From contig JAHJNN010000008.1 of assembly GCA_018820765.1 (NCBI GenBank), positions 310,001 through 374,000 of the forward strand: DNA of 64,000 bases. The letters are read 5' to 3'. This stretch comes from Gammaproteobacteria bacterium (GTDB lineage: Bacteria; Pseudomonadota; Gammaproteobacteria; Burkholderiales; Thiobacillaceae). Numbering within the stretch: the first letter of the stretch is position 1; each line of letters begins with the position of its first letter. Shown piece by piece: positions 35,462-45,719 of the stretch. The position numbers and the translations under genes are program-made. The notes beneath the pieces were generated by a model. That model saw nothing but the letters and a program-made list of their open reading frames with translations. It did no database searches and was not told where the DNA came from.

Positions 35462-36756
35462 TCGAATGCCCTCCACATCTTGAACGCGTCGCCCATCAGT
35501 CCGAACAGGGAGCGGCGCTGCTTGAAACTCTTGCGGATTTCGCGCTCCTTGGTTTTCTTGTCGACGCCGTCGACGGTGAGCATGGTGTGGGCGGCGCGGT
35601 TGACCAGCTCGGGATAGGTGGTGAAGAACTGGTTGTTCTTGTGGAAGATCTCCGGCATGTTCTTGTACTTCTTCAGGTCCTTCATGACGAAGCTGTCTTC
35701 CAGCCGCCCCTGGTAGAGCGCGAGGTTGCGGGCGCTCATGGGCAGTTTCTTTTCCTTCAGATCGATGATCGTCTCGGCGGCGTAGCGGCCGGTGGTCATG
35801 GCCAGGTTGGAGCCTTCGCGGTGCACCGCGTTGACGAACATGCCGGAGTCGCCGACGATCATCCAGCCGTCGCCGTAGAGCTTGGGCATGGCCTTGTAGC
35901 CGCCTTCCGGGATCAGGTGCGCGGTGTATTCCTTCATCTCGCCGCCTTCGATCAGCGGCTTGATCGCGGGATGCGCCTTCATCTGCTCCAGCAGCAGGTA
36001 GGGGGTGATCTTCTGCTGCTTGAAGTCGGACAGCATGCAGCCCACGCCGATGGTGAGCGAATCCTTGTTGGTGTAGAGGAAGCCGGTGCCCATCATGCCC
36101 TGGGTGATCTTGCCCGCCATCTCGATCACCACGCCTTCGCCCTCGGCGATGTTGAAACGGCTCTGGATGGTCTCTTCCGGCATGAAGTGGATTTCCTTCA
36201 CCGCCAGCGCCACGTCCTTGGGTTCGAGCTCGGCGTGGAAGCCGGCCTTCTTCGCCAGCAGCGAGTTCACGCCGTCGGCGAGGATCACCACGTCGGCGTA
36301 GACCGAGCCGCCCTCGCGGTCGGTCTGCACGCCGATCACGCGCTGGCCGTCCATGATCAGGTTGGTGACGGTGGTCTCGCACACCAGCAGGGCGCCGGCG
36401 TCCTGCACCCGTTTCGAGAACCACTTGTCGAACTGGGCGCGCACGATGGTGTAGCGGTTGTACGGCTCCTTGTTGAATTCGGCGGAGCGGTAGGTGGAGC
36501 CGACGTAGGATTCGTCGTCCAGCACCCACATCTGCTGCTCGATGACGTGGCGCTCCAGCGGCGCGTCATCGCGGAAATCGGGGATGATTTCCTCGAGCGC
36601 CTTCGAATACAGGATCGCACCCTGCACGTTTTTCGAGCCGGGATATTCGCCGCGCTCGATCTGCAGCACTTTCAGTCCGGCCTTGGCCAGGGTGTAGGCG
36701 GCGGCATTGCCCGAGGGCCCGGCGCCGACCACGATTGCATCAAATTTTTCATCCAT
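35458..36756 (-). CDS. fixC: FixC flavoprotein (ETF-quinone oxidoreductase-like)
   Basis: FixC, 432 residues, is the FAD-containing quinone-reducing subunit of FixABCX. The N-terminal nucleotide fold is AIVVGAGPSGNAAAYTL, and the protein keeps the length and pattern of ETF-QO homologues. The start after CCAGGAGAAGAAAC is preferred to upstream in-frame starts inside the repeat. A perfect 57-base palindrome separates it from fixB. Confidence 0.96.
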   Translation of the reverse strand: MDEKFDAIVVGAGPSGNAAAYTLAKAGLKVLQIERGEYPGSKNVQGAILYSKALEEIIPDFRDDAPLERHVIEQQMWVLDDESYVGSTYRSAEFNKEPYNRYTIVRAQFDKWFSKRVQDAGALLVCETTVTNLIMDGQRVIGVQTDREGGSVYADVVILADGVNSLLAKKAGFHAELEPKDVALAVKEIHFMPEETIQSRFNIAEGEGVVIEMAGKITQGMMGTGFLYTNKDSLTIGVGCMLSDFKQQKITPYLLLEQMKAHPAIKPLIEGGEMKEYTAHLIPEGGYKAMPKLYGDGWMIVGDSGMFVNAVHREGSNLAMTTGRYAAETIIDLKEKKLPMSARNLALYQGRLEDSFVMKDLKKYKNMPEIFHKNNQFFTTYPELVNRAAHTMLTVDGVDKKTKEREIRKSFKQRRSLFGLMGDAFKMWRAFE

Positions 36757-36787
36757 GTTTCTTCTCCTGGTACTGCAAACGCTTCCT

Positions 36788-36844
36788 GTAGGAGCGGCGT
36801 CCACGCCGCGATAGGCGCTATCGCGGCGTGGACGCCGCTCCTAC
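36788..36844. repeat. Perfect palindrome between fixB and fixC
   Basis: Two 26-base arms, GTAGGAGCGGCGTCCACGCC and onward, around a 5-base centre (GGCGC), with no mismatch. A member of the main repeat family. In RNA it would form a very stable hairpin in the middle of the fixABCX transcript. Confidence 0.92.
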
Positions 36845-36849
36845 GTGTT

Positions 36850-37941
36850 TCATACCGCCACCTTCGCCGTCGCCAGCTGCTGCCTGAATGCCTCGGTCAA
36901 CGCCGGCAGGATCTGCATCGCGTTGCCGACGATGCCGTAGGTGGCGAAGTCGAAGATCGGCGCGTTGGGGTCGCTGTTGATGGCGATGATCACGTCCGAG
37001 CCTTCCATGCCGACGCGGTGCTGGATCGCGCCGGAGATGCCGGCGGCGATGTAGAGCTTGGGGCGCACGGTCTTGCCGGACTGGCCGACCTGGCGTTCGA
37101 GGTCGACCCAGCCCGCCTGCACCACCGGGCGCGTGGCGCCGACTTCGGCGCCGAGCACCTTGGCGAGGTCCCAGATGAGCTGGAAATTTTCCGGCCGTTT
37201 CATGCCGCGCCCGCCGGACACGATGATGTCGGCAAAGGGCAGCTGCGGTTTGCCCGCGAGGTTGTCCGGAATGTATTCGAGCACCTTGGTGACGATGTCG
37301 GTCTCGATCATCCCCAACGGATGTTCGGTAATCGTGCCGGTGCGGGTGTCGTCCTTCTTCGGCATGCTCATCACGCGCGGCCGCACCGTCGCCATCTGCG
37401 GCCGGTAGTTGAGGGTGACGATGGTGCACAGGAGGCTGCCGCCGAAGGTGGGACGTGTCGCCGCCAGGCTGCGGTTCTCCATGTCGATGTTGAGCTCGGT
37501 GCAGTCGGCGGTCAGGCCGGTCTGCAGCGTGGTCGCGACGCTGCCGGCGAGGTCGCGGCCCAGCGTGGTGGCGCCCAGCAGCAGGATTTCCGGCTCATAG
37601 GCGTTGACCAGGTCGGTCAACCCTTTGGTGAAGGGCTGGTTGCGATAGTCGGAGAGCAGCGGGTCTTCCATCAGGTAGCAGAGGTCGGCGCCGTAGTGGA
37701 AGGCCTCCTGGCAGAAGCGCCGGGTCTGGATGCCGGGCGCCCCCATCACCACGCCGGCCAGCGGCACGCCGAGCTTGTCGGCGAGCTTGCGGCCTTCGCC
37801 CATCAGCTCCCAGGACACCGGGTGGACGGCGCCGCGCTCGTGCTCGACGAACACCCACACCCCTTTGTAACTTTCCAGGCGCGGGTCCAGCTCGAATTTG
37901 CGCCGTCCGGCGGGTTTCTTTTGTTCGGTTGTTTCGCTCAT
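36850..37941 (-). CDS. fixB: FixB, electron-transfer flavoprotein alpha-like subunit
   Basis: FixB, 363 residues, forms with FixA the flavin core of the bifurcating complex. The C-terminal FAD domain is clear ([14 protein letters not shown] and [16 protein letters not shown], then [20 protein letters not shown]). The N-terminus has a short charged extension ([18 protein letters not shown]) before the nucleotide-binding domain. It follows fixA by 26 bases. Confidence 0.97.
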   Translation of the reverse strand: MSETTEQKKPAGRRKFELDPRLESYKGVWVFVEHERGAVHPVSWELMGEGRKLADKLGVPLAGVVMGAPGIQTRRFCQEAFHYGADLCYLMEDPLLSDYRNQPFTKGLTDLVNAYEPEILLLGATTLGRDLAGSVATTLQTGLTADCTELNIDMENRSLAATRPTFGGSLLCTIVTLNYRPQMATVRPRVMSMPKKDDTRTGTITEHPLGMIETDIVTKVLEYIPDNLAGKPQLPFADIIVSGGRGMKRPENFQLIWDLAKVLGAEVGATRPVVQAGWVDLERQVGQSGKTVRPKLYIAAGISGAIQHRVGMEGSDVIIAINSDPNAPIFDFATYGIVGNAMQILPALTEAFRQQLATAKVAV

Positions 37942-37967
37942 GACTCGGTCCTTAAAGGTATTGCGTG

Positions 37968-38813
37968 CTAGGCGCTGGCCTTGCCGATTTCTTCCGCCAG
38001 GTTCGGGTGTTTGGTGAACATCTTTGCCAGCAGGGTGACGGCGAGGTCCTTCGGCTCCCGGCTTTCGCAGTCGATGATCTCGGCGCGCACCAACTTCGGC
38101 TGCGGCGCGAACACCTTGCTGACGATGGTGGGCGAGCCCTTGAGGCCGATCTTCGTCACGTCCTCGATGCCGGCGGCGTCCTTGTCCCACTGCTTCAACG
38201 GGTAGCGCGCGGCGCGGAACATGTTGGACATGGTGGCGAAGCGCATCTCGTTGGTGCCTTCGAGCATGGTGATCAGGCAGGGCAGCTGGGTCTTCAGCAC
38301 CTGCACGCCGCCTTCGGCGCGGCGGTGCAGGGTGATTTCGCGCTTGTCGAGGTCGAGCTCGACGATCTTCGAGACGTAGGTCAGCAGCTGCAGGTCCATG
38401 CGCTTGGCGATGCCGGGGCCGACCTGGGCGGTGTCGCCGTCGATGGTCTGCTTGCCGGCGAAGACGATGTCCACCGGCATGTCTTCCTGGATTTTCTTGA
38501 TGGCGGAGGCCAGCGCGAAACTGGTGGCCAGGGTGTCGGAGCCGGCAAAGGCGCGGTCGGTCACCAGGATGGCGTCGTCGGCGCCGAAGGAAATGGCCTT
38601 GCGCAGCGCGGCTTCCGCCTGCGGCGGGCCCATGCACAGCACGGTGACGCGGGCGCCGTATTCGTCCTTCAGGCGCAGCGCTTCTTCCAGCGAGAACAGG
38701 TCGTAGGGATTGACGATGGCCGGCACGCCCTGGCGCATGATGGTGTTGGTGACCGGGTGCACGCGAATTTGCGCGCTGTCCGGAACCTGCTTGATGCAAA
38801 CGACGATATGCAT
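37968..38813 (-). CDS. fixA: FixA, electron-transfer flavoprotein beta-like subunit
   Basis: FixA, 281 residues, is the ETF-beta-like subunit of FixABCX, which contacts NADH-derived electrons. Typical elements are [13 protein letters not shown] at the start, [16 protein letters not shown] and the [15 protein letters not shown] adenine-binding loop. It follows nifW by 13 bases. Confidence 0.97.
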   Translation of the reverse strand: MHIVVCIKQVPDSAQIRVHPVTNTIMRQGVPAIVNPYDLFSLEEALRLKDEYGARVTVLCMGPPQAEAALRKAISFGADDAILVTDRAFAGSDTLATSFALASAIKKIQEDMPVDIVFAGKQTIDGDTAQVGPGIAKRMDLQLLTYVSKIVELDLDKREITLHRRAEGGVQVLKTQLPCLITMLEGTNEMRFATMSNMFRAARYPLKQWDKDAAGIEDVTKIGLKGSPTIVSKVFAPQPKLVRAEIIDCESREPKDLAVTLLAKMFTKHPNLAEEIGKASA

Positions 38814-38826
38814 GATGGTCTTCTCC

Positions 38827-39159
38827 TTAGCCGTGGGACGGCAGCGCCGTGCGCAGGCTGTCGAGCGAGACGTGCTGCTTGCCGTCGGTGTCCTGGAATA
38901 CCTTGAACACCTTTTCCTGCGCCGGGGTGGACTTCACGAAGTCGCTGTAGGCCTTGGCCAGCAGTTCCTTGCACACGCCATGCAGGGTGTTGTCGTCCAT
39001 CGACTCGGTGCCCGGCGTCGCCCGCAGGTACTGGTTGAAGCGCTTCAGGATGTGCAGCCGGTTCACGTTGACGACGGACTGTTCGTAGGACACCTGGAAA
39101 TAATCCAGGAACTCTTCGGCCGCCGAGAAGCGGGTCATTTGCTTGAGTAGATCGCTCAT
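38827..39159 (-). CDS. nifW: NifW, nitrogenase stabilising protein
   Basis: NifW, 110 residues, protects or assists maturation of the MoFe protein, especially under oxygen. Length and the pattern [28 protein letters not shown] match the family. It lies between cysE and fixA in the same operon. Confidence 0.95.
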   Translation of the reverse strand: MSDLLKQMTRFSAAEEFLDYFQVSYEQSVVNVNRLHILKRFNQYLRATPGTESMDDNTLHGVCKELLAKAYSDFVKSTPAQEKVFKVFQDTDGKQHVSLDSLRTALPSHG

Positions 39160-39185
39160 GGTTTATTTCCGATGCTCATTTGACT

Positions 39186-39980
39186 TCAGTGGGTGGTCCG
39201 CTTCAGGTTCACGGCGACGTGAGCCGGATCGCAGGTTTCGGTGCAGGTGACGCAGTCGTTCGTCGCCGGGAGCACTTGCGCCTCGGCGGACACGCCCAGG
39301 TGCTTCTCCAGATAGGCGATGCGGTCGAGCAGGCAGGAAATCGCCTTGCCCACCGGGTCGGGCATCAGGTGGTGGTCGAGGTCGATGCCCTGTTGCGTAA
39401 TGCGGCGCTGGCTCTCCGGCAGCACCACGCGGCCGGGGATGCCGACCACCGTCATGCTGTCCGGCACGTCCTGGATCACCACCGAATTGGCGCCGACGCG
39501 CGCGCCGCGGCCGACCGTGATGGGGCCGAGTATCTTGGCGCCGGCGCCCACCACCACGCCGTCGCACAGGGTGGGGTGGCGCTTGCCGGGATTCCAGGAG
39601 ACGCCGCCCAGGGTGACGCCGTGATAGAGCGTGACGTCGTCGCCGACCTCGGCGGTCTCGCCGATGACGACGCCGCAGCCGTGGTCGATGAAGAAGCGGC
39701 GGCCGATGGTGGCGCCCGGATGGATGTCGATCTGGGTGAACATGCGAGCGAAGAAGCTCGTGAAGCGCGCCGCATAGCGCCAGCCGCGGCCCCACAGGGC
39801 GTGGCTGATGCGGTGCCAGAGCAGGGCGTGGATGCCGGGATAGGTGGTAACGACTTCCCAGGTGGTGCGCGCGGCCGGGTCGCGCTGGAACACGCAGGCC
39901 ACGTCTTCGCGCAGCAGCGCGATGAAGCTGGGGGCCGGTTCCGGAGCGGCGAGGAGTTTGCGGTCGATCATCACGGTCAT
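39186..39980 (-). CDS. cysE: Serine O-acetyltransferase (nif-linked CysE/NifP)
   Basis: A 264-residue serine acetyltransferase making O-acetylserine for cysteine synthesis, needed at higher rate for Fe-S clusters during nitrogen fixation (called NifP in Azotobacter). The left-handed beta-helix hexapeptide repeats are clear ([30 protein letters not shown]). The C-terminal extension has a cysteine cluster ([14 protein letters not shown]) of unknown use. It follows nifV by 16 bases. Confidence 0.93.
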   Translation of the reverse strand: MTVMIDRKLLAAPEPAPSFIALLREDVACVFQRDPAARTTWEVVTTYPGIHALLWHRISHALWGRGWRYAARFTSFFARMFTQIDIHPGATIGRRFFIDHGCGVVIGETAEVGDDVTLYHGVTLGGVSWNPGKRHPTLCDGVVVGAGAKILGPITVGRGARVGANSVVIQDVPDSMTVVGIPGRVVLPESQRRITQQGIDLDHHLMPDPVGKAISCLLDRIAYLEKHLGVSAEAQVLPATNDCVTCTETCDPAHVAVNLKRTTH

Positions 39981-39996
39981 GGTGGATCCCTCCCTG

Positions 39997-41139
39997 TCAG
40001 GACTGCGCAGTCGCGCGCGGCATGGCTTCCAGATAGAAGCGTTCGAGGTCGGCCGAATCCGGCGTCCGCTTGGTGGCGACGGCGTGCTGGCGGATGCGCG
40101 CGAGCATCGCCTTGGCCTCGAACTCGGTGAGCACGATGCCGATGCCGGCGTAGGCCTGCATCACCGCATGCGAGCCCGAGTGCTTGCCGAGCACCAGCGT
40201 GTGGGTGCGGCCGACGTCCTCGGGGTTCACGCCCTGGTAGTTGAGCGGGTTCTTGATCAGGCCGTCCACGTGGATGCCGGATTCGTGGCTGAACACGGCA
40301 TCGCCGACGATGCTCTTGTTCGCCGGAACCGGGCGGCCCGATGCGATCGCCACCAGGCGCGAGATTTCCGGGAAGTGGCGGCTGTCGATACCGGTCTCGA
40401 CGTGGTAGAGGTGATGCATCGCGGTGACCGACTCTTCCAGCGCCGCGTTGCCGGCGCGTTCGCCCAGCCCGTTCACGGTCGTGTTGATGTGGGTGGCGCC
40501 GGCCAGCACCGCAGCCAGCGTGTTCGCCGTGGCCAGTCCGAGATCGTTGTGCGCGTGCATTTCCAGTTCGAGATCGGTCGCTTCGCGCAGCTGGTTGATG
40601 CGTTTGAAGGTGGTGAAGGGATCGAGCAGGCCGAGCGTGTCGGCAAACCGAAAACGCCGCGCGCCGGCGCGCTCGGCCGTTTCGACCACACGCAGCAGGA
40701 AGTCGATGTCGGCGCGCGAGGCATCCTCGCCGCCGACGCAGACGTCCATGCCCAGATCCAGTCCGAGGCCGACGTAGCGGCTGATGCTGTCCAGCACCCA
40801 GTCGCGGTCGCGTCCCAGCTTGTGGCGGATCTGGATGTCGGAAACCGGGATGGACAGATTCACGATGTGCACGCCGCAGCTAGCGGCGGCAGTGAGGTCG
40901 GGTTCGCACATGCGCCCCCACACCATCAACTGCGAAGGCAGTCCCAGGGTGGCGATGGCGAGAATGCTCTCGCGCTCTTCCGCCCCCATGACCGGGATGC
41001 CGATTTCCATTTCCGGCACGCCGGCGGCGGCCAGGGCGCGCGCGATGGCGATGCGTTCTTCGGCGGTGAAGGCCACCCCGGCGGTCTGCTCGCCGTCGCG
41101 CAGGGTCGTGTCGTTTACGACTACAGAAGAGTTCGCCAT
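39997..41139 (-). CDS. nifV: Homocitrate synthase
   Basis: NifV, 380 residues, condenses acetyl-CoA and 2-oxoglutarate into homocitrate, the organic part of FeMo cofactor. The start motif [15 protein letters not shown], the metal-binding HAHNDLG and [10 protein letters not shown] identify the family. The start chosen ([13 protein letters not shown]) avoids an N-terminal extension from an upstream ATG near the promoter. It is the first gene of the leftward operon. Confidence 0.96.
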   Translation of the reverse strand: MANSSVVVNDTTLRDGEQTAGVAFTAEERIAIARALAAAGVPEMEIGIPVMGAEERESILAIATLGLPSQLMVWGRMCEPDLTAAASCGVHIVNLSIPVSDIQIRHKLGRDRDWVLDSISRYVGLGLDLGMDVCVGGEDASRADIDFLLRVVETAERAGARRFRFADTLGLLDPFTTFKRINQLREATDLELEMHAHNDLGLATANTLAAVLAGATHINTTVNGLGERAGNAALEESVTAMHHLYHVETGIDSRHFPEISRLVAIASGRPVPANKSIVGDAVFSHESGIHVDGLIKNPLNYQGVNPEDVGRTHTLVLGKHSGSHAVMQAYAGIGIVLTEFEAKAMLARIRQHAVATKRTPDSADLERFYLEAMPRATAQS

Positions 41140-41176
41140 GTTTGCTCCGAAGATGATTCGCTTACATCTAGCAATC

Positions 41177-41192
41177 AGCAAGGGGCATGCCA
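41177..41192 (-). promoter_or_regulatory. Sigma-54 promoter of the nifV operon
   Basis: On the minus strand TGGCATG-CCCC-TTGCT, 38 bases before the nifV start. One base off the strict consensus. Drives nifV through possibly the gene at 29794. Confidence 0.9.
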
Positions 41193-41275
41193 ACGAAAAT
41201 TGTTGCGTCCAATCAGCGTGTTACGGGTTCAGGCGGATAGGGGGCGCGCAGGCGGAACCGACATTTGTCGGGGAT

Positions 41276-41291
41276 TGTAGGGATTGCGACA
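41276..41291 (-). promoter_or_regulatory. NifA upstream activator site for nifV
   Basis: TGT-N10-ACA with the inner bases AGGGATTGCG, 84 bases upstream of the nifV promoter. The motif is read here on the plus strand; its outer bases are symmetric. Confidence 0.8.
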
Positions 41292-41336
41292 GGGGAGAGG
41301 GAGGCAAAAAGCCCCGGCGCATGCCTAACCGGTTTT

Positions 41337-41436
41337 GTAGGAGCGGCGTCCACGCCGCGATCGCCGCCGGGGCTCAATCGCGCCTTGGAAGGCGCTCCCA
41401 CAAACGGCGTCCACGCCGCGATTTTGGTTCTCCTAC
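41337..41436. repeat. REP-like palindrome and partial copy
   Basis: GTAGGAGCGGCGTCC...GGCGCTCCCAC (41337-41401) followed by a partial copy ending CTCCTACC. It lies between the end of ald and the nifV control region. Confidence 0.8.
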
Positions 41437-41443
41437 CTCCGGC

Positions 41444-42556
41444 TCACGCAGCCAGCGCCGTCTGCAACGGCTCCACCGCATAACCCAGATCCGCGGCAAC
41501 AGCCGGATGCATGACCTGGCCGCGCAACACGTTGAGACCATCCCGCAGGCCAGGATTGTCCTGCAGCGCCCGCGCCCAGCCCTTGTCGGCGAGTTCCAGC
41601 GCGAGCGGCAGCGTGGCCTGCGTCAGCGCCAGGGTGGCGGTGCGTGCAGCCGCACCCGGCATGTTGGTGACGCAGTAATGCACCACGCCGTGCTCGACAT
41701 AGGTGGGGGCTGAGTGGGTGGTGGGGCGGGAGGTCTCGGCACAGCCGCCCTGGTCGATGGCGATGTCCACCAGGGCCGAGCCCGGTTTCATCGTCTTCAC
41801 CATGGTCTGGGTCAGCAGCTGGGGCGCGCGCTTGCCCGGGACGAGCACGGCGCCGATGACCAGATCGGCCTCGCGCACGAGTTCGGCAATGGCAGCGGGC
41901 TCGGAAAACCGAGTTTTCACGCGCATGCCGAAGACGTCGTCGAGGTGGCGCAGGCGTGCCAGGTCGACGTCGAGCACGGTGACCTCGGCGCCAAGACCGA
42001 GCGCCATTTTCGCCGCGTTGAGTCCGGCGGCGCCCCCGCCGAGGATGAGCACCTTGCCCGGCGCCACGCCGGGTACGCCGCCGAGCAGCACGCCGCTGCC
42101 GCCGTTGGCGATCTGCAAGGCCGTCGCGCCGGCCTGCACCGCCAGGCGGCCGGCCACTTCCGACATGGGGACCAGGAGCGGCAGCCTGCCCTGGGCATCG
42201 GTGACGGTTTCGTAGGCGATGCCGACGACCTTGCGCTCCAGCAGGCCGCGCGTCAGTTCCGGCTCGGGCGCGAGATGCAGGTAGCAGAACAGCAACTGGC
42301 CTTCGCGCAGCAGCGCCACTTCCTCGGGCTGCGGTTCCTTGACCTTGACGACCATGTCGCAGCCGTAGACTTGGTTGCGGCCCGTAATCATTGCGCCGGC
42401 CGCTTCGTACAAGGCATCGCCGAAACCGATGCGTGCGCCGGCCAAGGTTTCCACCAGCACCTGATGGCCCCGTGTGACCAGCGCGCTCACCCCGGCGGGC
42501 GTCACGCCGACGCGGTATTCATGGTCCTTGATCTCCTTCGGAATCCCGATGCGCAT
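41444..42556 (-). CDS. ald: Alanine dehydrogenase
   Basis: A 370-residue NAD-dependent alanine dehydrogenase that interconverts pyruvate plus ammonia and L-alanine. Start MRIGIPKEIKDHEYRVGVTP and the nucleotide fold VLILGGGAAGLNAAKMAL are standard. It follows fdx in the same direction with repeats in between, so it may be the last gene of the nifS-isc operon; in that setting it could assimilate newly fixed ammonia or use alanine as carbon and nitrogen source. Confidence 0.95.
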   Translation of the reverse strand: MRIGIPKEIKDHEYRVGVTPAGVSALVTRGHQVLVETLAGARIGFGDALYEAAGAMITGRNQVYGCDMVVKVKEPQPEEVALLREGQLLFCYLHLAPEPELTRGLLERKVVGIAYETVTDAQGRLPLLVPMSEVAGRLAVQAGATALQIANGGSGVLLGGVPGVAPGKVLILGGGAAGLNAAKMALGLGAEVTVLDVDLARLRHLDDVFGMRVKTRFSEPAAIAELVREADLVIGAVLVPGKRAPQLLTQTMVKTMKPGSALVDIAIDQGGCAETSRPTTHSAPTYVEHGVVHYCVTNMPGAAARTATLALTQATLPLALELADKGWARALQDNPGLRDGLNVLRGQVMHPAVAADLGYAVEPLQTALAA

Positions 42557-42601
42557 GATGTGCTCCTGGCTGAAATGCGATTTACCGCTGAAGCACGGAG
42601 A

Positions 42602-42735
42602 AGGGCGAACATCATCGGCCCGAGGGGGCCTCCACCTCGCCGCGATTTTCGTGCCGTCGCGATCACTCGCAATCGGCCCGGGGGCGGGCCTCCTACAACC
42701 CCACCTGTAGGAGCGGCGCCCTCGCCGCGATTTTC
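42602..42735. repeat. REP-like repeats between fdx and ald
   Basis: Parts of two copies of the main repeat family, including CGGCCCGGGGGCGGGCCTCC and GTAGGAGCGGCGCCCTCGCC, fill the gap. Confidence 0.82.
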
Positions 42736-42739
42736 GTAC

Positions 42740-43078
42740 TCAATGCCCTTCCTTGACCATGTTGATCGAGTAGCGGGGGATCTCGATCACCAGGTCGACG
42801 CCGTCGACGATGGCCTGGCAGGCGAGGCGCGATTGCGGTTCCAGCCCCCAGGCCTTGTCGAGCAGGTCGTCTTCCGTCTCGGTGCTGGGGTTCAGTGAGG
42901 CGAAGCCCTCGCGCACGATGACGTGGCAGGTGGTGCAGGCACAGGACTGTTCGCAGGCATGGTCGAGTTCGATGCCTGCGGCGAGCAGGCTGTCGCAGAG
43001 AGTGGCGCCGGTTTCGGCATCCAGCGCGGCACCGTCCGGGCACAGGTGCTCATGCGGCAATACGATGAGTTGCGGCAT
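42740..43078 (-). CDS. fdx: ISC-type [2Fe-2S] ferredoxin
   Basis: A 112-residue adrenodoxin-type ferredoxin used in Fe-S cluster assembly. Ligands Cys42, Cys48, Cys51 (CEQSCACTTC) and Cys87 (RLACQAI) are present. It lies 4 bases after hscA, the standard isc order. Here it is under the nif-type promoter, so it probably serves nitrogenase cluster assembly. Confidence 0.93.
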   Translation of the reverse strand: MPQLIVLPHEHLCPDGAALDAETGATLCDSLLAAGIELDHACEQSCACTTCHVIVREGFASLNPSTETEDDLLDKAWGLEPQSRLACQAIVDGVDLVIEIPRYSINMVKEGH

Positions 43079-43082
43079 GGGC

Positions 43083-44951
43083 CTAGGCCTCGAGCGCTTC
43101 CAGCCGCCGGCCGGCCAAGGCGCGCTGGATGCTTGCATCCATGCGGCGGGCGGCGAACTGGGCGGTGGCGCGGTTGAGCGAGTCGGCCGCGCGCTTGATG
43201 GCAACGTGGTCCAGACCGTCCAGCATGACGCGCAGCGTCTCCATGGCGCGGTCGATGGTGACGCGCTCGGTGTCGGACAGGAGTTGCCAGCCGTCCAGGT
43301 CCAGCGCCGCCTGCGTGGCCTCAAGCAGGCGCAGCCCGTCCACCCGCTGCTCGCGCAGGTTGCGCGCGGCCATGTCGTGGTGGGCATGGGTGAAGGAATC
43401 CTGCAGCATGCGCGCGATTTCGTCGTCGCCCAGGCCGTAGGAAGGCTTGACCTCGATGGTGGCCTGCACGCCGCTGGTCTGCTCATGGGCGGACACCGAC
43501 AAAAGGCCGTCGGCATCGACCTGGAAGGTGACGCGGATGCGCGCGGCGCCCGCCACCATGGGCGGAATGCCGCGCAGTTCGAAGCGGGCCAGCGAACGGC
43601 AGTCGCCGGTCAGTTCGCGTTCGCCTTGCAGCACATGGATGCTCATGGCGGTCTGGCCGTCCTTGAAGGTGGTGAAGTCCTGGGCGCGCGTAACCGGCAA
43701 GGTGGCGTTGCGCGGGATGACTTTTTCCACCAGCCCGCCCATGGTTTCGAGGCCGAGCGACAGCGGAATCACGTCCAGCAGCAGCCAGTCGTCGCTTCTG
43801 TGGTTGCCCGCCAGCATGTTGGCCTGCATGGCGGCGCCGAGCGCCACGACCTGGTCGGGGTCGAGGTTGGTGAGCGGTTCGCGCTGGAAGAATTTCGCCA
43901 CTGCGCTGCGCACGTGGCGCATGCGGGTGGAACCGCCGACCAGCACCACGCCGTCGATGTCGTCCACGCCGAGGCCGGCGTCGCGCAGCGCCTTGCGGGT
44001 CGGCCCCAGGGTTTTCGTGATGAGGTCGGCGGTGAGCATGAAGAAGGTTTCGGCGCTCAGCACCCGATCGACCGCCGTGCCGGAGGAGAGGGTGGCCGTG
44101 ATGCGCGTCTCGTCCTTTTCGGTGAGGGCTTCCTTGGCTTTGCGCGCCAGGCTCAGCAGCAGCCGTGCGTCGCCGGCGGAGAGGTCGGCGATGCCGCTCT
44201 GCTCGACGATCCAGCGATAGATGCGCTCGTCGAAATCGTCGCCGCCGAGTTTGGAATCGCCGTTGGTGGCGACCACTTCGAAGATGCCCTGGCTGAGGCG
44301 CAGGATGGAAATATCGAAGGTGCCGCCGCCCAGATCGAAAATGCAGAACGTGCCTTGCGAGGCATTGTCGAGGCCGTACGCGATCGCCGCCGCGGTCGGC
44401 TCGTTCAAGAGCCGCAGCACGTTGATGCCGGCCAGCCGCGCGGCGTCCTTGGTGGCCTGGCGCTGGGCATCGTCGAAGTAGGCCGGCACGGTGATGACCG
44501 CGCCGGTGAGCTCGCCGCCGAGGGCCGCTTCGGCGCGGCCGCGCAGGGTCTTGAGGATGTCCGCCGAGACTTCCACCGGGCTTTTCACGCCGGCGCGCGT
44601 TTCCAGGCGAAGCATGCCGGGGGCGTCGACGAAGCGGTAGGGCGTCGCCGCCGCATCCTGCACGTCCTTGAGGCCGCGCCCCATGAAGCGTTTGACCGAG
44701 ACGATGGTGTTGTGCGGGTCGTCGCTCTGGCGCAACTGTGCCTCCAGGCCGACTTGCGGACTGCCGTCCTGCATGTAGCGCACCACCGAGGGCAGCAGGG
44801 CGCGCCCGCTTTCATCCTCCAGCACGGCCGCCGAACCGCTGCGCACGGTGGCGACCAGGGAGTTGGTGGTGCCCAGATCGATGCCGATGGCCAGCCGGTG
44901 CTGGTGGGGATCCGCACATAAACCGGGTTCTGCAATCTGGAGGAGGGCCAT
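43083..44951 (-). CDS. hscA: HscA, Hsp70-type chaperone for Fe-S transfer
   Basis: HscA, 622 residues, is the specialised Hsp70 that acts on IscU through its LPPVK motif. The ATPase domain ([26 protein letters not shown]) and the substrate-binding domain are complete. The usual J-protein partner gene hscB is missing between iscA and hscA; HscB would have to come from elsewhere in the genome. The gene follows iscA by 11 bases. Confidence 0.95.
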   Translation of the reverse strand: MALLQIAEPGLCADPHQHRLAIGIDLGTTNSLVATVRSGSAAVLEDESGRALLPSVVRYMQDGSPQVGLEAQLRQSDDPHNTIVSVKRFMGRGLKDVQDAAATPYRFVDAPGMLRLETRAGVKSPVEVSADILKTLRGRAEAALGGELTGAVITVPAYFDDAQRQATKDAARLAGINVLRLLNEPTAAAIAYGLDNASQGTFCIFDLGGGTFDISILRLSQGIFEVVATNGDSKLGGDDFDERIYRWIVEQSGIADLSAGDARLLLSLARKAKEALTEKDETRITATLSSGTAVDRVLSAETFFMLTADLITKTLGPTRKALRDAGLGVDDIDGVVLVGGSTRMRHVRSAVAKFFQREPLTNLDPDQVVALGAAMQANMLAGNHRSDDWLLLDVIPLSLGLETMGGLVEKVIPRNATLPVTRAQDFTTFKDGQTAMSIHVLQGERELTGDCRSLARFELRGIPPMVAGAARIRVTFQVDADGLLSVSAHEQTSGVQATIEVKPSYGLGDDEIARMLQDSFTHAHHDMAARNLREQRVDGLRLLEATQAALDLDGWQLLSDTERVTIDRAMETLRVMLDGLDHVAIKRAADSLNRATAQFAARRMDASIQRALAGRRLEALEA

Positions 44952-44962
44952 GATGATCTCGC

Positions 44963-45286
44963 TTATACGTTGAAGCTTTCGCCGCAGCCGCAGGTGTTCT
45001 TCACGTTGGGGTTGTTGAACTTGAAGCCTTCGTTGAGGCCTTCGCGCACGAAATCGAGTTCGGTGCCGTCGAGGAAAGTCAGGCTCTTGGGATCGATCAG
45101 CACCGTGACGCCGCAGGATTCGAAGGACAGATCGTCGGGCAGGGTTTCATCCACGAACTCGAGCGTGTAGGCCATGCCGGAGCAGCCGCTGGTGCGCACG
45201 CCCAGGCGCAGGCCGATGCCCTTGCCGCGCTGGGCAAGAAATTTCTGGATCCGGTCGGCGGCGCTTGCTGACAGCGTAATAGCCAT
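44963..45286 (-). CDS. iscA: IscA, A-type Fe-S carrier
   Basis: IscA, 107 residues, carries Fe-S clusters or iron to targets. The three conserved cysteines are Cys35 (RTSGCSG), Cys99 and Cys101 (TCGCGES). Length matches the family exactly. A second A-type carrier gene lies directly upstream, so the operon encodes two. Confidence 0.95.
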   Translation of the reverse strand: MAITLSASAADRIQKFLAQRGKGIGLRLGVRTSGCSGMAYTLEFVDETLPDDLSFESCGVTVLIDPKSLTFLDGTELDFVREGLNEGFKFNNPNVKNTCGCGESFNV

Positions 45287-45297
45287 GCCCGCGCTCC

Positions 45298-45693
45298 TTA
45301 TACGGAAAACGAACTGCCGCAGCCGCAGGTGGACGCGGCATTCGGGTTGTTGATCACGAAGCGCGCGCCGTCGAGGCTTTCCTGGTAATCGATCTCGGCG
45401 CCCATCAGATACTGGAAGCTCATCGGGTCGATCAGCAGCACCACGCCGCATTTCTCCACCACGGTGTCGTCTTCGCCGCTGTTCTCGTCGAACGTGAAGC
45501 CGTACTGAAAGCCGGAACAACCGCCGCCGGAAACGGAGACGCGCAGCTTGAGCGCGGCATTGCCTTCGTCCTCGATCAGTTCCTTGACCTTGATCGCGGC
45601 GGCGTCGGTGAACACGACCGGGCTGAGAGCATACGACTCCACAGGTGCTTCAGCACGTAGTGGATCGGAGTCCTTTAGGGTTTGCGTTTCCAT
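45298..45693 (-). CDS. erpA: ErpA-type Fe-S carrier with repeat-encoded N-terminal insert
   Basis: A 131-residue A-type carrier closest to ErpA ([20 protein letters not shown] and the C-terminal [11 protein letters not shown]). The start codon has a clear ribosome site (AGGAGAT). Between METQT and [12 protein letters not shown] there are 17 residues ([16 protein letters not shown] region) encoded by the 50-base palindromic element also found nested in a repeat at 11361. The core fold is untouched, so the protein is probably functional with a longer N-terminus. Confidence 0.92.
   Translation of the reverse strand: METQTLKDSDPLRAEAPVESYALSPVVFTDAAAIKVKELIEDEGNAALKLRVSVSGGGCSGFQYGFTFDENSGEDDTVVEKCGVVLLIDPMSFQYLMGAEIDYQESLDGARFVINNPNAASTCGCGSSFSV
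45631..45680. repeat. 50-base palindromic element inside erpA
   Basis: Shares 46 of 50 bases with 11361-11410. Both copies start ATACGACTCC and end GGAGTCCTTTAGGG. With one duplicated base the insertion would be 51 bases, keeping the reading frame. Confidence 0.85.
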
Positions 45694-45719
45694 GTGTCTA
45701 TCTCCTGTGAGGGTGGCGC

